DNA of 64,000 nt, taken from Lithodes maja (lineage: Eukaryota; Arthropoda; Malacostraca; Decapoda; Lithodidae). The stretch is taken from assembly GCA_037953745.1 (NCBI GenBank), contig JBAKBP010000204.1:186001-250000 (forward strand). Direction: 5' to 3'. The notes beneath the pieces were generated by a model. It was not told where the DNA came from and did no database searches. It was given only the letters and a program-made list of their open reading frames with translations. Positions 18,840 through 29,837 of the stretch are shown here, one piece after another; within the stretch, counting starts at the first letter, position 1; each line of letters starts with the position of its first letter. The position numbers were made by a program, and so were the translations under genes.

Positions 18840-21747
18840 TGCTTTAATAAAGATAAAGGGGGGACTGATAAACATTCAATCAGTGGGAAATAAAACCTTT
18901 GAAATTCGAGACTTAATTAATGAGGCAAAATATGATGTACTAGCGGTAACTGAAACATGGCTGAGTGAATACGATACTGCTAAAATACTTGAAATGACTC
19001 CTTTAACGCATACCTTCTTGCACAATCCACGAAGAGGGAAGGGAGGTGGTGGTGTGGGAATTTTTCTTACAAACACGTTTAAGAAGACGAAAATATGTAA
19101 ATCTGCAAGGTTCGGTAGTTTTGAACATATACAGGTGGGCTGTGAGATTGGAGGCTGGAAATGTACTTTTATTGTCGTTTATAGACCTCCAAATTTAAGT
19201 GCCAGTACATTTATTGATGATTTTAGATTATATTTGGAAACAATTGATATGGTTAGTACGAATACATTCGTCTTTGGTGACTTTAATCTGTGGGTGGATG
19301 TTCCAAATGATTACTATGCTACTATCTTTATAGAATTGATGGAGTCTTTCCACTTGATAAATAAAGTGCATACTGCAACTTCAAGAGGTGGTCATGCATT
19401 AGACTTGGTTTTTACGAATAGAGAAAGCGATATGATAAATGAGCTGTATGTTGAAGATGAGTGTTGTATTTCGCCGGTCCATAAACTAGTTACTTTTAAC
19501 ATGCCGTTTGTAAGTAAACCTAGACAATCTAAGACAATAAAGTGTAGGTCAAAAAGAAAATTTGAGCCACAACTACTAATATCGACTGTTGCGAATGAAA
19601 TACTAATTAAGAAAAGAGAACACTGTGCTCACGGTGAATTAACAGATGACTGTACGTCATGTTTCACTAATCTGTATAACAGCATTGCTAGAGAAAAATA
19701 CGAAGATATGTGCCCCATTATTGAAAAGAAAATAGTAATAGTTGATAGTGCGCCGTGGTTTAATGCTGATATTCAAAGAGCAAAAAAGGCCAAGAAGAAA
19801 TATGAGAGGCTATGGAGACGTCTACGAACCGAAGAGGCAAGAGATAACTATAAAAGAGCTCGGAATATAGAAAACAGGCTCATTGTGCTTAGAAAACGTG
19901 AATACTATATGAATAAAGCAAAAGAAGCTGGATCTGATATGAATAAGCTGTATGTGGTACTTGACAACTTGACGGGAAACAAGAAGAAAAATAAGTTACC
20001 AGAAGGGATTCCGGATATGACATTGGCGAATGATTTTTCTGACTTTTTTTGTGATAAAATTAATGCCATTGTTGGAAATTTTGGAGTAGTCGAGACTCAA
20101 GACGTTGCTGCAGCTGAGCCTACTGTGACTAAGTTAACAGAATTTACTATGACGGATCTGAATACAGTTAAATCCATAGTTACGAAAGCAAAACTTACCC
20201 ATTGTAGTAATGATCCTATACCGATACGTGAAATAGTGCACAGTAACAATTTTAACAGTTTTCTGGACATATATGTTGACATAATAAACTGTAGCATTGC
20301 AAATAATGTATTTCCATCGTCTGAAAAGAATGCGATTGTGAAGCCTATTATTAAAGGGAGCCTTGATTCTCAATGCTTGAGCTCTTTTAGGCCTGTTTCC
20401 AATTTAACATTTCTATCAAAAATTATTGAAAATGTAATTCTGGGTCAGTTATGGGATCACTTGAGTTTAGTGAAGGCTCTCCCAGACAACCAGTCCGCAT
20501 ATAGAAGACTTTACTCTACGGAAACCACGATGTGCTCTGTGATTAATGATTTACTCGTGCAAATGGACAACGCGAAGTGTGGAATCTTAATTTTGTTGGA
20601 CTTGAGTGCCGCGTTCGATACAGTGGTGCATAGCTTACTAATAGAAGACTGTAAAGCTATTGGTATTGATGGTAATGCGCTGGAATACCTTCAAAGTTAC
20701 CTTACTAACAGAACTTATTGTGTGCAAATAAGTAATAAATTCTCAGAGATGAGGCATCTAGAGAGGGGCGTCCCTCAAGGGAGTGTTCTTGGACCAATTC
20801 TATTCTGTATATATACAATTGCACTATCTAGCATATTAATGAAACATGGAGTGAAATTCAAACTGTTTGCGGATGACACCCAATTCTATCTGGCACTAAG
20901 TGACGTGGTGAATGTTGAGGAGAAGATTAGTGGTTTACTAAAAGACATTGGGAAGTGGATGGAGTCAAAGCAACTGAAATTAAATGAAAATAAAACTGAA
21001 TGCCTATTAGTAGGCAGACGGGTGAACCTTGAGAGACTGGGCGTGCAAAGCCTCAATATCAATGATAGTGTGATGACTGTGAGTAGTGTGGTGAAGGATT
21101 TGGGAGTTTTGGTTGATAGTGAACTGTCATTTAAAAACCAGATTAATCAAACAGTGCGAATCTCTGCCTATCATCTGAGGAATATTGCTTTTGTGAGAAA
21201 ATATCTGGATATTAATACAACCAAAATGTTGATCCACAATCATGTAATTAGTAAATTAGACTATTGTAATTCTCTATATTATCGACTACCAAATTACTTG
21301 CTACGAAAACTACAACTTATAATGAATAGAGCAGCAAGATTAATAAAGAGTTTACCATTCCGTGCGAGTATAACGCCGGCATTAATTGACCTGCATTGGC
21401 TGCCGGTGAAAGCGAGGATCATATTCAAACTGTGTGTTTTAGTGTATCAAGCTTTGAACTTTGGAAAGCCGGAATATGTGCGAGACTTATTGGAAGACTT
21501 CAATGTTGGCACTGATATGATGCTGAGACATGGCAACGTGCTGCATCAATTGAATGAGCCACGGTGCAATCATGAATTTGGATTTAGGGCCTTCGAAAAG
21601 AGTGCACCGAGACTTTATAATAATCTACCAGTTAATGTGAAAAGGTGTGCGAATATAAAGGCCTTTAAAAAGTCACTAAAGGCACATTTGTTCAGGGAGT
21701 GTTATGACTTAGAAGATGGCACTGTGAGACAAAACTACAAGTGCTAG
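18829..21747 (+). CDS. LINE ORF2 protein: endonuclease and reverse transcriptase (L2/CR1-like)
   Basis: The 972-aa ORF begins with an ATG 11 bases before the end of ORF1, in the +1 frame, which suggests termination-coupled re-initiation. Residues ~10-225 are the AP-endonuclease-like domain: N15 (LINIQSV), E42 (TETW), D151/N153 (GDFN) and D192 (ALDLVF). The usual final SDH reads S215-P-V-H218, so the conserved Asp is absent at the expected place. The RT (~440-740) has SFRPVSNLTFLSKIIE, LLDLSAAFDTV, ERGVPQGSVLGPILF and FADD (680-683). The C-terminus contains PALIDLHWLPVKARI and FKLCVLVYQAL, typical of L2/CR1 elements. No stops or frameshifts are seen. Confidence 0.92.
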   Translation: MESSALIKIKGGLINIQSVGNKTFEIRDLINEAKYDVLAVTETWLSEYDTAKILEMTPLTHTFLHNPRRGKGGGGVGIFLTNTFKKTKICKSARFGSFEHIQVGCEIGGWKCTFIVVYRPPNLSASTFIDDFRLYLETIDMVSTNTFVFGDFNLWVDVPNDYYATIFIELMESFHLINKVHTATSRGGHALDLVFTNRESDMINELYVEDECCISPVHKLVTFNMPFVSKPRQSKTIKCRSKRKFEPQLLISTVANEILIKKREHCAHGELTDDCTSCFTNLYNSIAREKYEDMCPIIEKKIVIVDSAPWFNADIQRAKKAKKKYERLWRRLRTEEARDNYKRARNIENRLIVLRKREYYMNKAKEAGSDMNKLYVVLDNLTGNKKKNKLPEGIPDMTLANDFSDFFCDKINAIVGNFGVVETQDVAAAEPTVTKLTEFTMTDLNTVKSIVTKAKLTHCSNDPIPIREIVHSNNFNSFLDIYVDIINCSIANNVFPSSEKNAIVKPIIKGSLDSQCLSSFRPVSNLTFLSKIIENVILGQLWDHLSLVKALPDNQSAYRRLYSTETTMCSVINDLLVQMDNAKCGILILLDLSAAFDTVVHSLLIEDCKAIGIDGNALEYLQSYLTNRTYCVQISNKFSEMRHLERGVPQGSVLGPILFCIYTIALSSILMKHGVKFKLFADDTQFYLALSDVVNVEEKISGLLKDIGKWMESKQLKLNENKTECLLVGRRVNLERLGVQSLNINDSVMTVSSVVKDLGVLVDSELSFKNQINQTVRISAYHLRNIAFVRKYLDINTTKMLIHNHVISKLDYCNSLYYRLPNYLLRKLQLIMNRAARLIKSLPFRASITPALIDLHWLPVKARIIFKLCVLVYQALNFGKPEYVRDLLEDFNVGTDMMLRHGNVLHQLNEPRCNHEFGFRAFEKSAPRLYNNLPVNVKRCANIKAFKKSLKAHLFRECYDLEDGTVRQNYKC

Positions 21748-21850
21748 ATGGTTTAAAGGGCAGCTGCGACGAGCGTCACATCTAGTGACGGAGCGCGGCT
21801 GAGAAACTCCACACCAAGTAACAAGTAACAAGTAAGTAAGATATAGTTGC

Positions 21851-22606
21851 AGGCAGAGATGCCAACCCTACCAAGCTGTACACACCAGATTATCAGGGTA
21901 GGGGTGCAGCTACTTTTTTAACAAAGTGTACACCACCACTTCCTTATTCTCCTCTTTCTCTCACTTTCTACACCCCTTTCCAAAACAAGTATCCTGCTTT
22001 TATCCCCCTTCGCACTTACACTCCTTCCAAATTCTTCATCCACTCGTTTACTCACTACTCTCTTCACCTCTTCGATTTTCTACATACAGCTCCCTCTTCA
22101 TTTTGTCTTCAAATTTTTTCGGATTGTTACCGAAATGTATGAATTTTGTCACCAAAACACAAAATTCATGCCAAAAACCGATATTTAATATGGCCCCTTC
22201 ATCATTGACGACATCGCCTATTAGTATAATAGTCTCCATTCAACATCCCGAGCCAGCAGTTTGAATAGCCCGCGCGGAAGTTACCCTGGAGTACTCGTCA
22301 TAAGTGCACGCTTAATTCCCTTACGGGATTGTCATTTTGATCGGGTACCCTACAGACAAAAAATCTGTAAAATATAAAAAATAAAAAAAAACTTAATATC
22401 TGTTATCATATGACTTGCCATATGCCTGGATTTCTCATGTTTTGCTTCCCCGACACCAGGCCCTCTAGCGGCCATCTTCGCCTTTCCAACTTCCGCGGCC
22501 ATCCTGTCAACAAGACTTTCGCCGAGCTCTGCTTCATTCGACGTTCCAGAGCTTCTAGCGAGTCCTTACTCATTTGTATATATCTGTGTTGTAGCAACAA
22601 GGTTTA
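21851..22606. other. No gene; includes a hairpin and pyrimidine-rich stretch
   Basis: 21930-22110 is pyrimidine-rich; 22139-22169 is a hairpin; 22264 onward is unique-looking. Short ORFs (112 aa and 65 aa) lack any recognisable domain. Part of this may be the 5' end of the DIRS-like element. Confidence 0.4.
22139..22169. repeat. Perfect 11-bp inverted repeat
   Basis: ATGAATTTTGT at 22139-22149 pairs with ACAAAATTCAT at 22159-22169 around a 9-base loop. Confidence 0.85.
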
Positions 22607-23665
22607 GATTAGCTAGCACGACTGCCAGATTGGTATGTCCGCAGGAAGTATGTGTAATTTAGGGTACTTTTGTAACAGGCGTAGACGGGTCCCAGGATCG
22701 TCGTAACGCATGTTTTTATTATAGATGGGTTACGCCTTTAGCTTTTGTAATACTTTAGCTAGGAGGCTACCACTCTGCAAGGCATGATACAGACTGTCAT
22801 TATTGAGCATAGTACATGCCCTTCGATTCAAGAATCAGCAAATGCTCTGGTTTAAGGGTGTCTGCACGTGGTGCTCCACCTTCCAGGGTTCGTGTTTTGC
22901 TTTGTAGGCCCCTTGGGTGGGCCTCCCCGCGTCGATGTGCTGCTGGGGCTTCGGAGCATCGTCTGCCTGTGATGTTCTTCGGACCTCGTGGCCAGCCTAG
23001 TTAGGGGTCTCCGGCGTAGGCTTCAGGTAATTTAGGATGCTAAATTTTCTGTATTGTTATTATATGCCTATGTATGCCCCTAGTGATTGAACATGTGTGT
23101 TTGCAGGTTTTGGGGGTAGGGGAGACGTCCCTATATATATTTATTATGTATGATATGTGGGACTTTGGTGAGTGGAGCTGTGCCTCGTCTCCCTCTCCTT
23201 AGTTTAGTTGTTTTTTCCGGCGGCCCCATGCTGTGGGCTCAGGTTATCCGTCTTCAAAACGGGTAAGAACAATCAAAGATCCCGGCGTGGTTTGGCTGAA
23301 CCAGTCTTCCAGCGGAACTGCATTCCTAAGGGAGCTGTTAACTCGGCCCGCCGAGTTAACTCGCCCTGACTGACCCGGCTACACGACTCAACTTCCTCGT
23401 CCTGCGGCGCCACAAGTCGAGTGTACAAGAGTGAAAAGATTAGTTTTGCAAACTGTTCATAGATAATCAGACACTAAAAGGTCAAGGAGCCTGTGACATT
23501 TGTCACAGGTAAGTAGTTAAAAGTCAGCTTAAATGAGTCCAGCGGAAGGTTAGAGTAGTGTGCACTTTAGCTAATTTACCGGCGGACTTGCAATAGGATG
23601 TGTAACACCTCGCAGGTTATCCTTATGAGCATCGATTCCTGGAAAAAACAAATCCAGGCTCCTGT

Positions 23666-26600
23666 GTGACAGCTACTCCGGCGGAGTTTGGGCCGCTGAT
23701 CCCGGCGGCGTGGGGGGAAGGGGCCTTTTTTGCACCATGCCGCGGTTTGACCTATGCAAATCTCCTACCTGATCTGTTGCCTATTTTCGCTCACAAATTA
23801 TGCATTCAGTGTATGAAGTGCATAGATTGCTCTAGAGGCTTGTGGTTATCTAAACGCTGTTCAATTTGCTCTGATTTGAAAACCGCTTTAGTTACTAAGA
23901 AAGACTTTTTAGCGACACTTCAAGAAATAAAATCTAAGTTTAATTCTTACGCCAAAGACACTGCCCATCAGGCGCTTCACTGTGATGATGAGGCCCTATG
24001 GGAACAACTAATTATAAAGTCACCACTTGTTAAACCCGGTTCCTCTAAATCTGTCAGACCTAAAGTCAAGTCGAAGGCCCTCAGCAAAGAGGTAGTGAGT
24101 AGCAGCAGTGGCACTGAGAGTGAGGTCACCGAGGTTCCCCCTTCCGTCCGTCCGAAGAGAAGATCATCCTCTCCTAAGCGAAAGTCAAGGTCAAGGTCTA
24201 GATCTCCCCACAAACAGTCGAGACACTCTTCCTCCGAGTCTTCCCGGTCTCTCAAACGCCGGCGAGAGGACTCTGGGGGAGCGACGAGTCAGGCAAGCAG
24301 TGGCACACCCCTCAGCCACTACCCTCGACCCCGGACACGCCTAGACAAGACTCTGGCGACTCGGAACTAGGGGCAGACGAACGGGAATCCACACCTAATC
24401 ATGATCAATCTTTAGGTGTGCCTACCAATGTTACCTTTGCTATACCAAAATTGAATTTTGTACCACGTAGTGTTCGATCAACAGGCCCTAGGAGAGTCCT
24501 GGCCGAACAGTACAAGGGATATCAGTCAGGGTCACAAGTACTGTAGATGAGGACCCTCAGGTCATACCAGACTCCCGGCCCTTTGTGGCAGGGGGCTACT
24601 GGCGCCAGTCTGAGCCATCTCCATCTCTTTTTAACGTAAATCAGGGAAGAGCTGATAACAGTAACGTAGACATGTTACCATCTTCGGTTCCAGATTAATT
24701 TGGCCCCCGGCGGATCAGGAATTAGAGGTACAACAGCAGAATTCTGAGTTGAGTAGGGAGCCGGAGGAAGCAATACTCTCCCCGGCCCCCCAGTCTATCA
24801 CAGGTGAGGACTCTGAACCAAGCTCCCAATCATCCAGGGGCTCTCACAGTAAGTGTATCACTTCAGATCAAATAAGTGAATTATTGCATAAGGTTATGCA
24901 ACATTATCAACTCCCTGCCTCCTCTGACTCCTCGACTTGTCAACCTGTAATGGCCCCTAGTCCTTCTGTAGTAAGGCCCCTAGACCCCCAGGTTTTCTTC
25001 CGTCATGTCCTACCCCAGCGGTGGCTGCGGCTCCAGGCACTACAGTGCCGGCTACGCTTACTACCACCAGCCTAAGGGTAATCGCTGATGTCACTCCCCC
25101 TCCTTTAGATAGGGCACCATTGAGGAAGGGCCCCATGCCCCTCCTCTATGGCCCTGATTGTTCATGGATCCCAGCGATCCCTCAGAACCCACAACTAGCT
25201 CAACCCACCGTTTCAGGGGAACTTCCGGTCCCCGGCGGAAGGCAGATTGAAGTTAATAAGAGTCGCAAGTTTAGGGCAAAAGATGAGGCAGGAAGAGTTC
25301 TAGATGTGTCACTTAAAGCTGTTCCAAGTTCTTACAATCCAGACTACTTTCTGTACACGGCAGTCCCTCCCGCCGCTTCTGCACGGCTGTTTGCAAACTG
25401 GTCAAAAGCTGATGGCGTCAACGATGTCAAAGCTTTAAATGCTCTCACGCCGGAATTGGCTAAAATTCCGGTCTTAGACCATACGCATACACCAGTCCTG
25501 CAGATGGGGCAGGTTGGGCTAGGCCCCTGGGTAGATTGGGAGATAGAGGCTCAGGTTTTTGCTGCCACAATTACTTCAAAGTCTTCACATCAGGTTCCCA
25601 AGAAAATCATGCTTACTTTTCTTTGCCAGTAGCCAAAGCAGGAATGTCCTCAGATTTACTTACCTTTCTGGCGGCGTCCAAAACATCCTTGCACAGTGCA
25701 CACTCTAGATGAACCTTTCTCTACTCCCCCGGCTGCTCACCTCGAGCGGGATTTCAAGTTAAGATATAAGGCCGACCGGATGTTCTCTCAGTACTTGGTT
25801 AGTCGCCAGATCGCTGCCTCCCTGTTACGTACTATTTCGGCCATAGCTGACCCCCAAATTAGGAGAGCTACTGAGTTGTCTAGGAGACTTTTACTACAAA
25901 ATGCCATTCAGTCTTTAGGAGACATTAGGATTGCAATCACGGAAGCGGTTCGAGCCCGCCAAGATCTGAGAGTCCATCTGGTCAGGAAGTTGCCGGCGGA
26001 CATAGGTCGCCGGGTAACTCTCACACCGGTCCTTACTGCCCCCCTACTTAACTCTCACACCGGTCCTTACTGCCCCCCTACTTAACTATCACACCGGTCC
26101 TTACTGCCCCCCTACTTAACTCTCACACCGGTCCTTACTGCCCCCCTACTTAACTCTCACACCGGTCCTTACTGCCCCCCTACTTAACTCTCACACCGGT
26201 CCTTACTGCCCCCCTACTTAACTCTCACACCGGTCCTTACTGCCCCCCTACTTAACTCTCACACCGGTCCTTACTGCCCCCCTACTTAACTCTCACACCG
26301 GTCCTTACTGCCCCCCTACTTAACTCTCACACCGGTCCTTACTGCCCCCCTACTTAACTCTCACACCGGTCCTTACTGCCCCCCTACTTAACTCTCACAC
26401 CGGTCCTTACTGCCCCCCTACTTAACTCTCACACCGGTCCTTACTGCCCCCCTACTTAACTCTCACACCGGTCCTTACTGCCCCCCTACTTAACTCTCAC
26501 ACCGGTCCTTACTGCCCCCCTACTTAACTCTCACACCGGTCCTTACTGCCCCCCTACTTAACTCTCACACCGGTCCTTACTGCCCCCCTACTTAACTCTC

Positions 26601-26976
26601 ACACCGGTCCTTACTGCCCCCCTACTTAACTCTCACACCGGTCCTTACTGCCCCCCTACTTAACTCACAAACCTGGAGTCTAGAGTTTAATATGGTTAAT
26701 GCTTGGAAGCAGGTTACCTCCCAACTTTGGAAGGACCCGGCGAAGAAGCCCTTTCATAAGTCAAAAGGTGGTAGCAAGCCTTACCAGCCACAGGCCAAAC
26801 AGTCACCGAGGGACCCCAGACCCCCTCCTCAGCAGGGAGGTAATCTGCACAAGTCCAAACAAGGTAAATACTCTGGGTACAAAGGTAAAGCCCCACAAAA
26901 GGGTAATCAGGGGCAGTTGTCTACCAAAACTAGCCAGCCACCAGATATCAAACCACCTCCCCCTCCAAAAAACTAG
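23666..26976 (+). pseudogene. DIRS-like gag region, multiply frameshifted
   Basis: Open segments 23666-24370, 24749-25075, 25021-25632, 25696-26085 and 26692-26976 lie in changing frames and together resemble a DIRS gag. The first has a Cys-rich patch (CIQCMKCIDC, RCSIC) followed by an Arg/Ser-rich basic stretch (KRKSRSRSRSPHKQSRHSS). The third contains IEVNKSRKFRAKDEAGR and VPPAASARLFANWSKADG. The fourth is helical (DRMFSQYLVSRQIAASLLRT). The last is a Lys/Gln/Pro-rich tail (PPPPPKN). At least three frameshifts and the minisatellite at 26016-26665 make it non-functional. Function is inferred from position. Confidence 0.7.
26016..26665. repeat. 34-bp minisatellite inside the DIRS gag region, about 19 units
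   Basis: ACTCTCACACCGGTCCTTAC repeats every 34 bases (26051, 26085, ...). The array is nearly uniform. Because 34 is not a multiple of three, each added unit shifts the frame and brings stops, so the array terminates the gag frame. Confidence 0.95.
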
Positions 26977-27023
26977 CCACCCATACTCTCAGTCTCCCAG
27001 TACCATGATTAAAGGCGCAGGAT

Positions 27024-27868
27024 TTGAGAGTTGCCTTGAAGGACAGGCCCAGTTTGCACCTGGGTTCGTTCCGTTCGGCCTGGCCCAGGAAAGTAGTGAA
27101 CAAAGGAACCACCTGGCGGTGGCTCCGGCGGCCTCGACTGCGTCAGCCGCTGGAATACAACAGTGTGTCTCAGGAGAAGGAGGCTCTAGTCCAAGAAATG
27201 ATTTCCAAACATGTCCTTATCCCAGTCAATTCCAATCACCTAGTCTTCACCTCACGGCTCTTCTTAGTGCCAAAAAGGGACAGTGTGCAGATGCGACCAG
27301 TTCTCGATCTCTCGCACCTGAACACCTTTATAGAGAATTCACCCTTCAGGATGCTTACAGTACAGCAACTCAAGACTCTTCACTTCCGCCGCAAGGTTGG
27401 ATGTGCTCAAGCGATCTCAAAGATGCCTATTGGCATGTCCCTATAAACAAGAGGTTCCAAAAATTCCTCGCTCTGAGAGTCAGGGAAGAGACTTGTGTCT
27501 TCCAAAGAATGCCTTTTGGGTTGAACCTGGCACCGAGAATGTTCACAAAATTAGTCCGGCAAGCCCTTTTGCCTTTGTTAGTCCAGAGCATACAGGTGTT
27601 TTGGTATCTAGACGACTGGCTAGTAGTGGCGAACTCAAAGGATTTAGGTCACGATCATGTAAACCAAGTGTTAGCTCATGTACAAACCCTTGAGTTCAAG
27701 GTCAACTTGGCGAAGTCTCTCCTTGTCCCCACAAGGACTATTCAGTGGATAGGGCTGGTCTGGGATACCGCCAATCTGACTCTTACTCAGAGTGTGGACA
27801 ACCGAAACAGATTTCGCAAGAAACTGTTCCGTTTTCTCCACAGTCTGGATACGACCAGGAAGACGTGA
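27024..27868 (+). pseudogene. DIRS-like reverse transcriptase, one internal frameshift
   Basis: The frame opening at 27024 encodes ALVQEMISKHVLIPV, FLVPKRDSVQMRPVLDLSHLN. The neighbouring frame takes over near 27390 with SDLKDAYWHVPI, FQRMPFGLNLAPRMFTKL, WYLDDWLVV (active site) and VNLAKSLLVPT. These motifs, especially SDLKDAYWHVPI and YLDDWLV, are characteristic of DIRS RT. The frame change near 27390 and the stop at 27868 mean no full RT can be made from this copy as sequenced. Confidence 0.88.
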
Positions 27869-27898
27869 GATTCCCTGATCGGCTCTCTCAACTGGAAG

Positions 27899-28465
27899 GT
27901 GGGCTGGCTGAAGGTCAAACGATTAATCCTGAAAGGAAACAAAGTTTTTTCCTCTCTCGCCGGATTAGAAATTATGGCCAATTCCTCCATTAATCCACAG
28001 CTTACTGTCGGTCTGGGCCAAGCGGGAAGTCCTCCACACAATAACGACATGGGTTTCTCCCCCTCCTACGGTATGGGTAGACACAGATGCCTCAGGGGCA
28101 CTAGGTTGGGACTAACAGTCAAACCAGGGCCATCAAGGGCAGGGCACCTGGTCAGACGACACTCACTGGCATATCAACAAACAAGAGCTTTTAGTTCCTC
28201 TCTTTTTTTTCTCCAAAATCACGGCATGACTTTGACAAACAAATCAATAGCGTTCCGCATGGACAACCAAACTGCAGTTTACTGTATTCAGAGACAGGGC
28301 TCAGCGAGGTCCCGAGAGTTGCTGAAAGTTTCCGAACAGAATTTTACCCTGGCCGAATCGCTGGGCATTTGCCTGCATGCAACATATCTCCCCGGCATGG
28401 CAAACGTCTGGGCAGACGCTCTCTCTCGCCGGCGGAGCACTCTAGTAGAATGGACAATCAAATAG
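27899..28465 (+). pseudogene. DIRS-like RNase H region
   Basis: The 188-aa open segment contains FRMDNQTAVYCIQRQGS, LHATYLPGMANVWADALSR and RRRSTLVEW, the typical DIRS-type RNase H end. The upstream catalytic part (near GMGRHRCLRG) is out of register, so the domain is damaged. It follows the RT directly and is followed by QVDQFASKENHRLPLF, also typical of DIRS, in another frame at 28481-28663. Confidence 0.8.
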
Positions 28466-28689
28466 GCCATCTTCGACAAGATGATTGCAAAGCCTTACCG
28501 TCCACAAGTGGACCAGTTTGCATCCAAAGAGAACCACAGACTCCCTCTCTTCCTCACTCGTCAGGATATAACCCCGGCGGAGGGACCCGATGCATTGTTG
28601 GTGGATTGGACCAGGTGGACGTCAATCTATCTTTTTCCTCCACCAGATTCTGTGCTAATCTGAAAAGTAATTCACAAGCCGAGGGGTTA

Positions 28690-29808
28690 CCGGGGCCTAG
28701 TCTCGATGAGCGCGCCAATATGGCCAGCCCAGGTATGGTACCATCAATTGCAACAGTGGTGCGGCAACCCGGTGTCCCTCCCGGTCTCTGCTTTCCACTT
28801 GGACACAATTGGCGACATTCGGACCTCGCTCAGTTTTGCCTTGTGGACATTTACAATGCCAAATGGTTAGCTCAATTTGGGGAAAGTGTCACTAATAAAC
28901 TAATGAATCAATACACTATGTCTACCAGGAGACAATATCAATCCCATTGGAAAACCTTCACAACCTGGATTGTAGAGTCAGGGCAAACGACTGCCTCAGA
29001 AGTTTTAATTTTCAAAAATTTAGACTACCTATTCGAACAGAAACTATTTTCAGTAACCACTTTAAAAAATAATTTGTCTGCCATTAGAACTCCCTTTTTT
29101 TATATTCACGGAGGAGAAAGGATTTATGAGGGCGTGTTTCAAGCTTCGCCCACCACCCCGTCAGCTCATGCCTACTTGGTCACTTGACAAAGCCTTATCA
29201 GTAGGCCTACTTCAATCGCGCAAATATTATAATGCGCCGGATTTTGATTCACTTTTGAAAAAGGCTGTATTCCTCATGTCTCTTGCCACCGGAAACAGAG
29301 TCTCTGAGCCGACGGTGATGAGCAACGAACCTAATTGCCGTCGGTTTGGGAGATTGCACGATTATGTACAAATCGCGCCGCCCTCCACATTTATAGCTAA
29401 GAACGAGCATTCTGACCATGTATTTTCTGAATGTTCTGTCCCGGCCTTGAAGAGGGGCCTTATTCATCACCTCTTATTTCCTGTGCAAGCACTCACTAAG
29501 CTTATGAGGGGTGTGCACCCTCGCCAACCAGGTGCATTATGGGTCAACCAGACAGGTAGGCGTGTTACGAGAAGTTAGCTTCCTTGCTTGTTGACGTTTT
29601 TAGGGAAAGTAATCCCGGCGTGATAGGCAGGGCTCACGATACCAGGAAATGGGCAGTCTCTCTCCGGTTTCTTCAGAATCTTTCGGTAGAGGACATTGCT
29701 AATACTCAATTATGGGCTTCCAATCATACTTTCCTTACAAGCTACCCGTCTGTTGCCCTAGATAAACCAAAGCGTACCTGTGTAGCTTTACGACAACGGG
29801 TACAGTAG
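28690..29808 (+). pseudogene. DIRS-like tyrosine recombinase, two frameshifts
   Basis: The core-binding part lies in the frame to 29187 (LMNQYTMSTRRQYQSHWKTF, TLKNNLSAIRTPFF). The catalytic part is in 29126-29578 (SLATGNRVSE with the first catalytic Arg). The last segment, 29584-29808, has AHDTRKWAVSL (H-X2-R) and TFLTSYPS (candidate catalytic Tyr). Recombinases of this type integrate the circular DIRS cDNA without target duplication. Frame changes occur near 29150 and 29577. All four signature residues are visible, only split between frames. Confidence 0.88.
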
Positions 29809-29837
29809 GTTGGTTATGTTCTATTATGTAAGTTGGT

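Larger units (their letters stand above)
17385..21850 (+). mobile_element. Full-length L2/CR1-like LINE with two intact ORFs
   Basis: It has a 5' leader from about 17385, ORF1 (17562-18839), overlapping ORF2 (18829-21747) and a ~100-bp 3' UTR that ends in short AAGTAAC/AAGTAAG repeats (about 21818-21840) instead of poly(A), as in CR1/L2 elements. Both ORFs are uninterrupted. The exact 5' boundary cannot be set from this window alone. Confidence 0.88.
22607..29837 (+). mobile_element. DIRS-like tyrosine-recombinase retrotransposon, degraded
   Basis: The recognisable order is gag-like region, RT, RNase H, tyrosine recombinase, all on the plus strand. RT and recombinase motifs are specific for DIRS elements. 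The reading frames are broken by several frameshifts and by a 34-bp minisatellite in gag. I could not find the inverted terminal repeats by eye. The left limit is uncertain (22.3-23.6 kb) and the right side is cut at 29838 by a TTAA element carrying a satellite. DIRS-like elements are known to be common in decapod crustaceans. Confidence 0.85.

Noticed and set aside
22816..23004. Arg/Pro-rich 62-aa ORF in the DIRS leader
   Set aside because: GC-rich leader sequence with no domain; probably non-coding.
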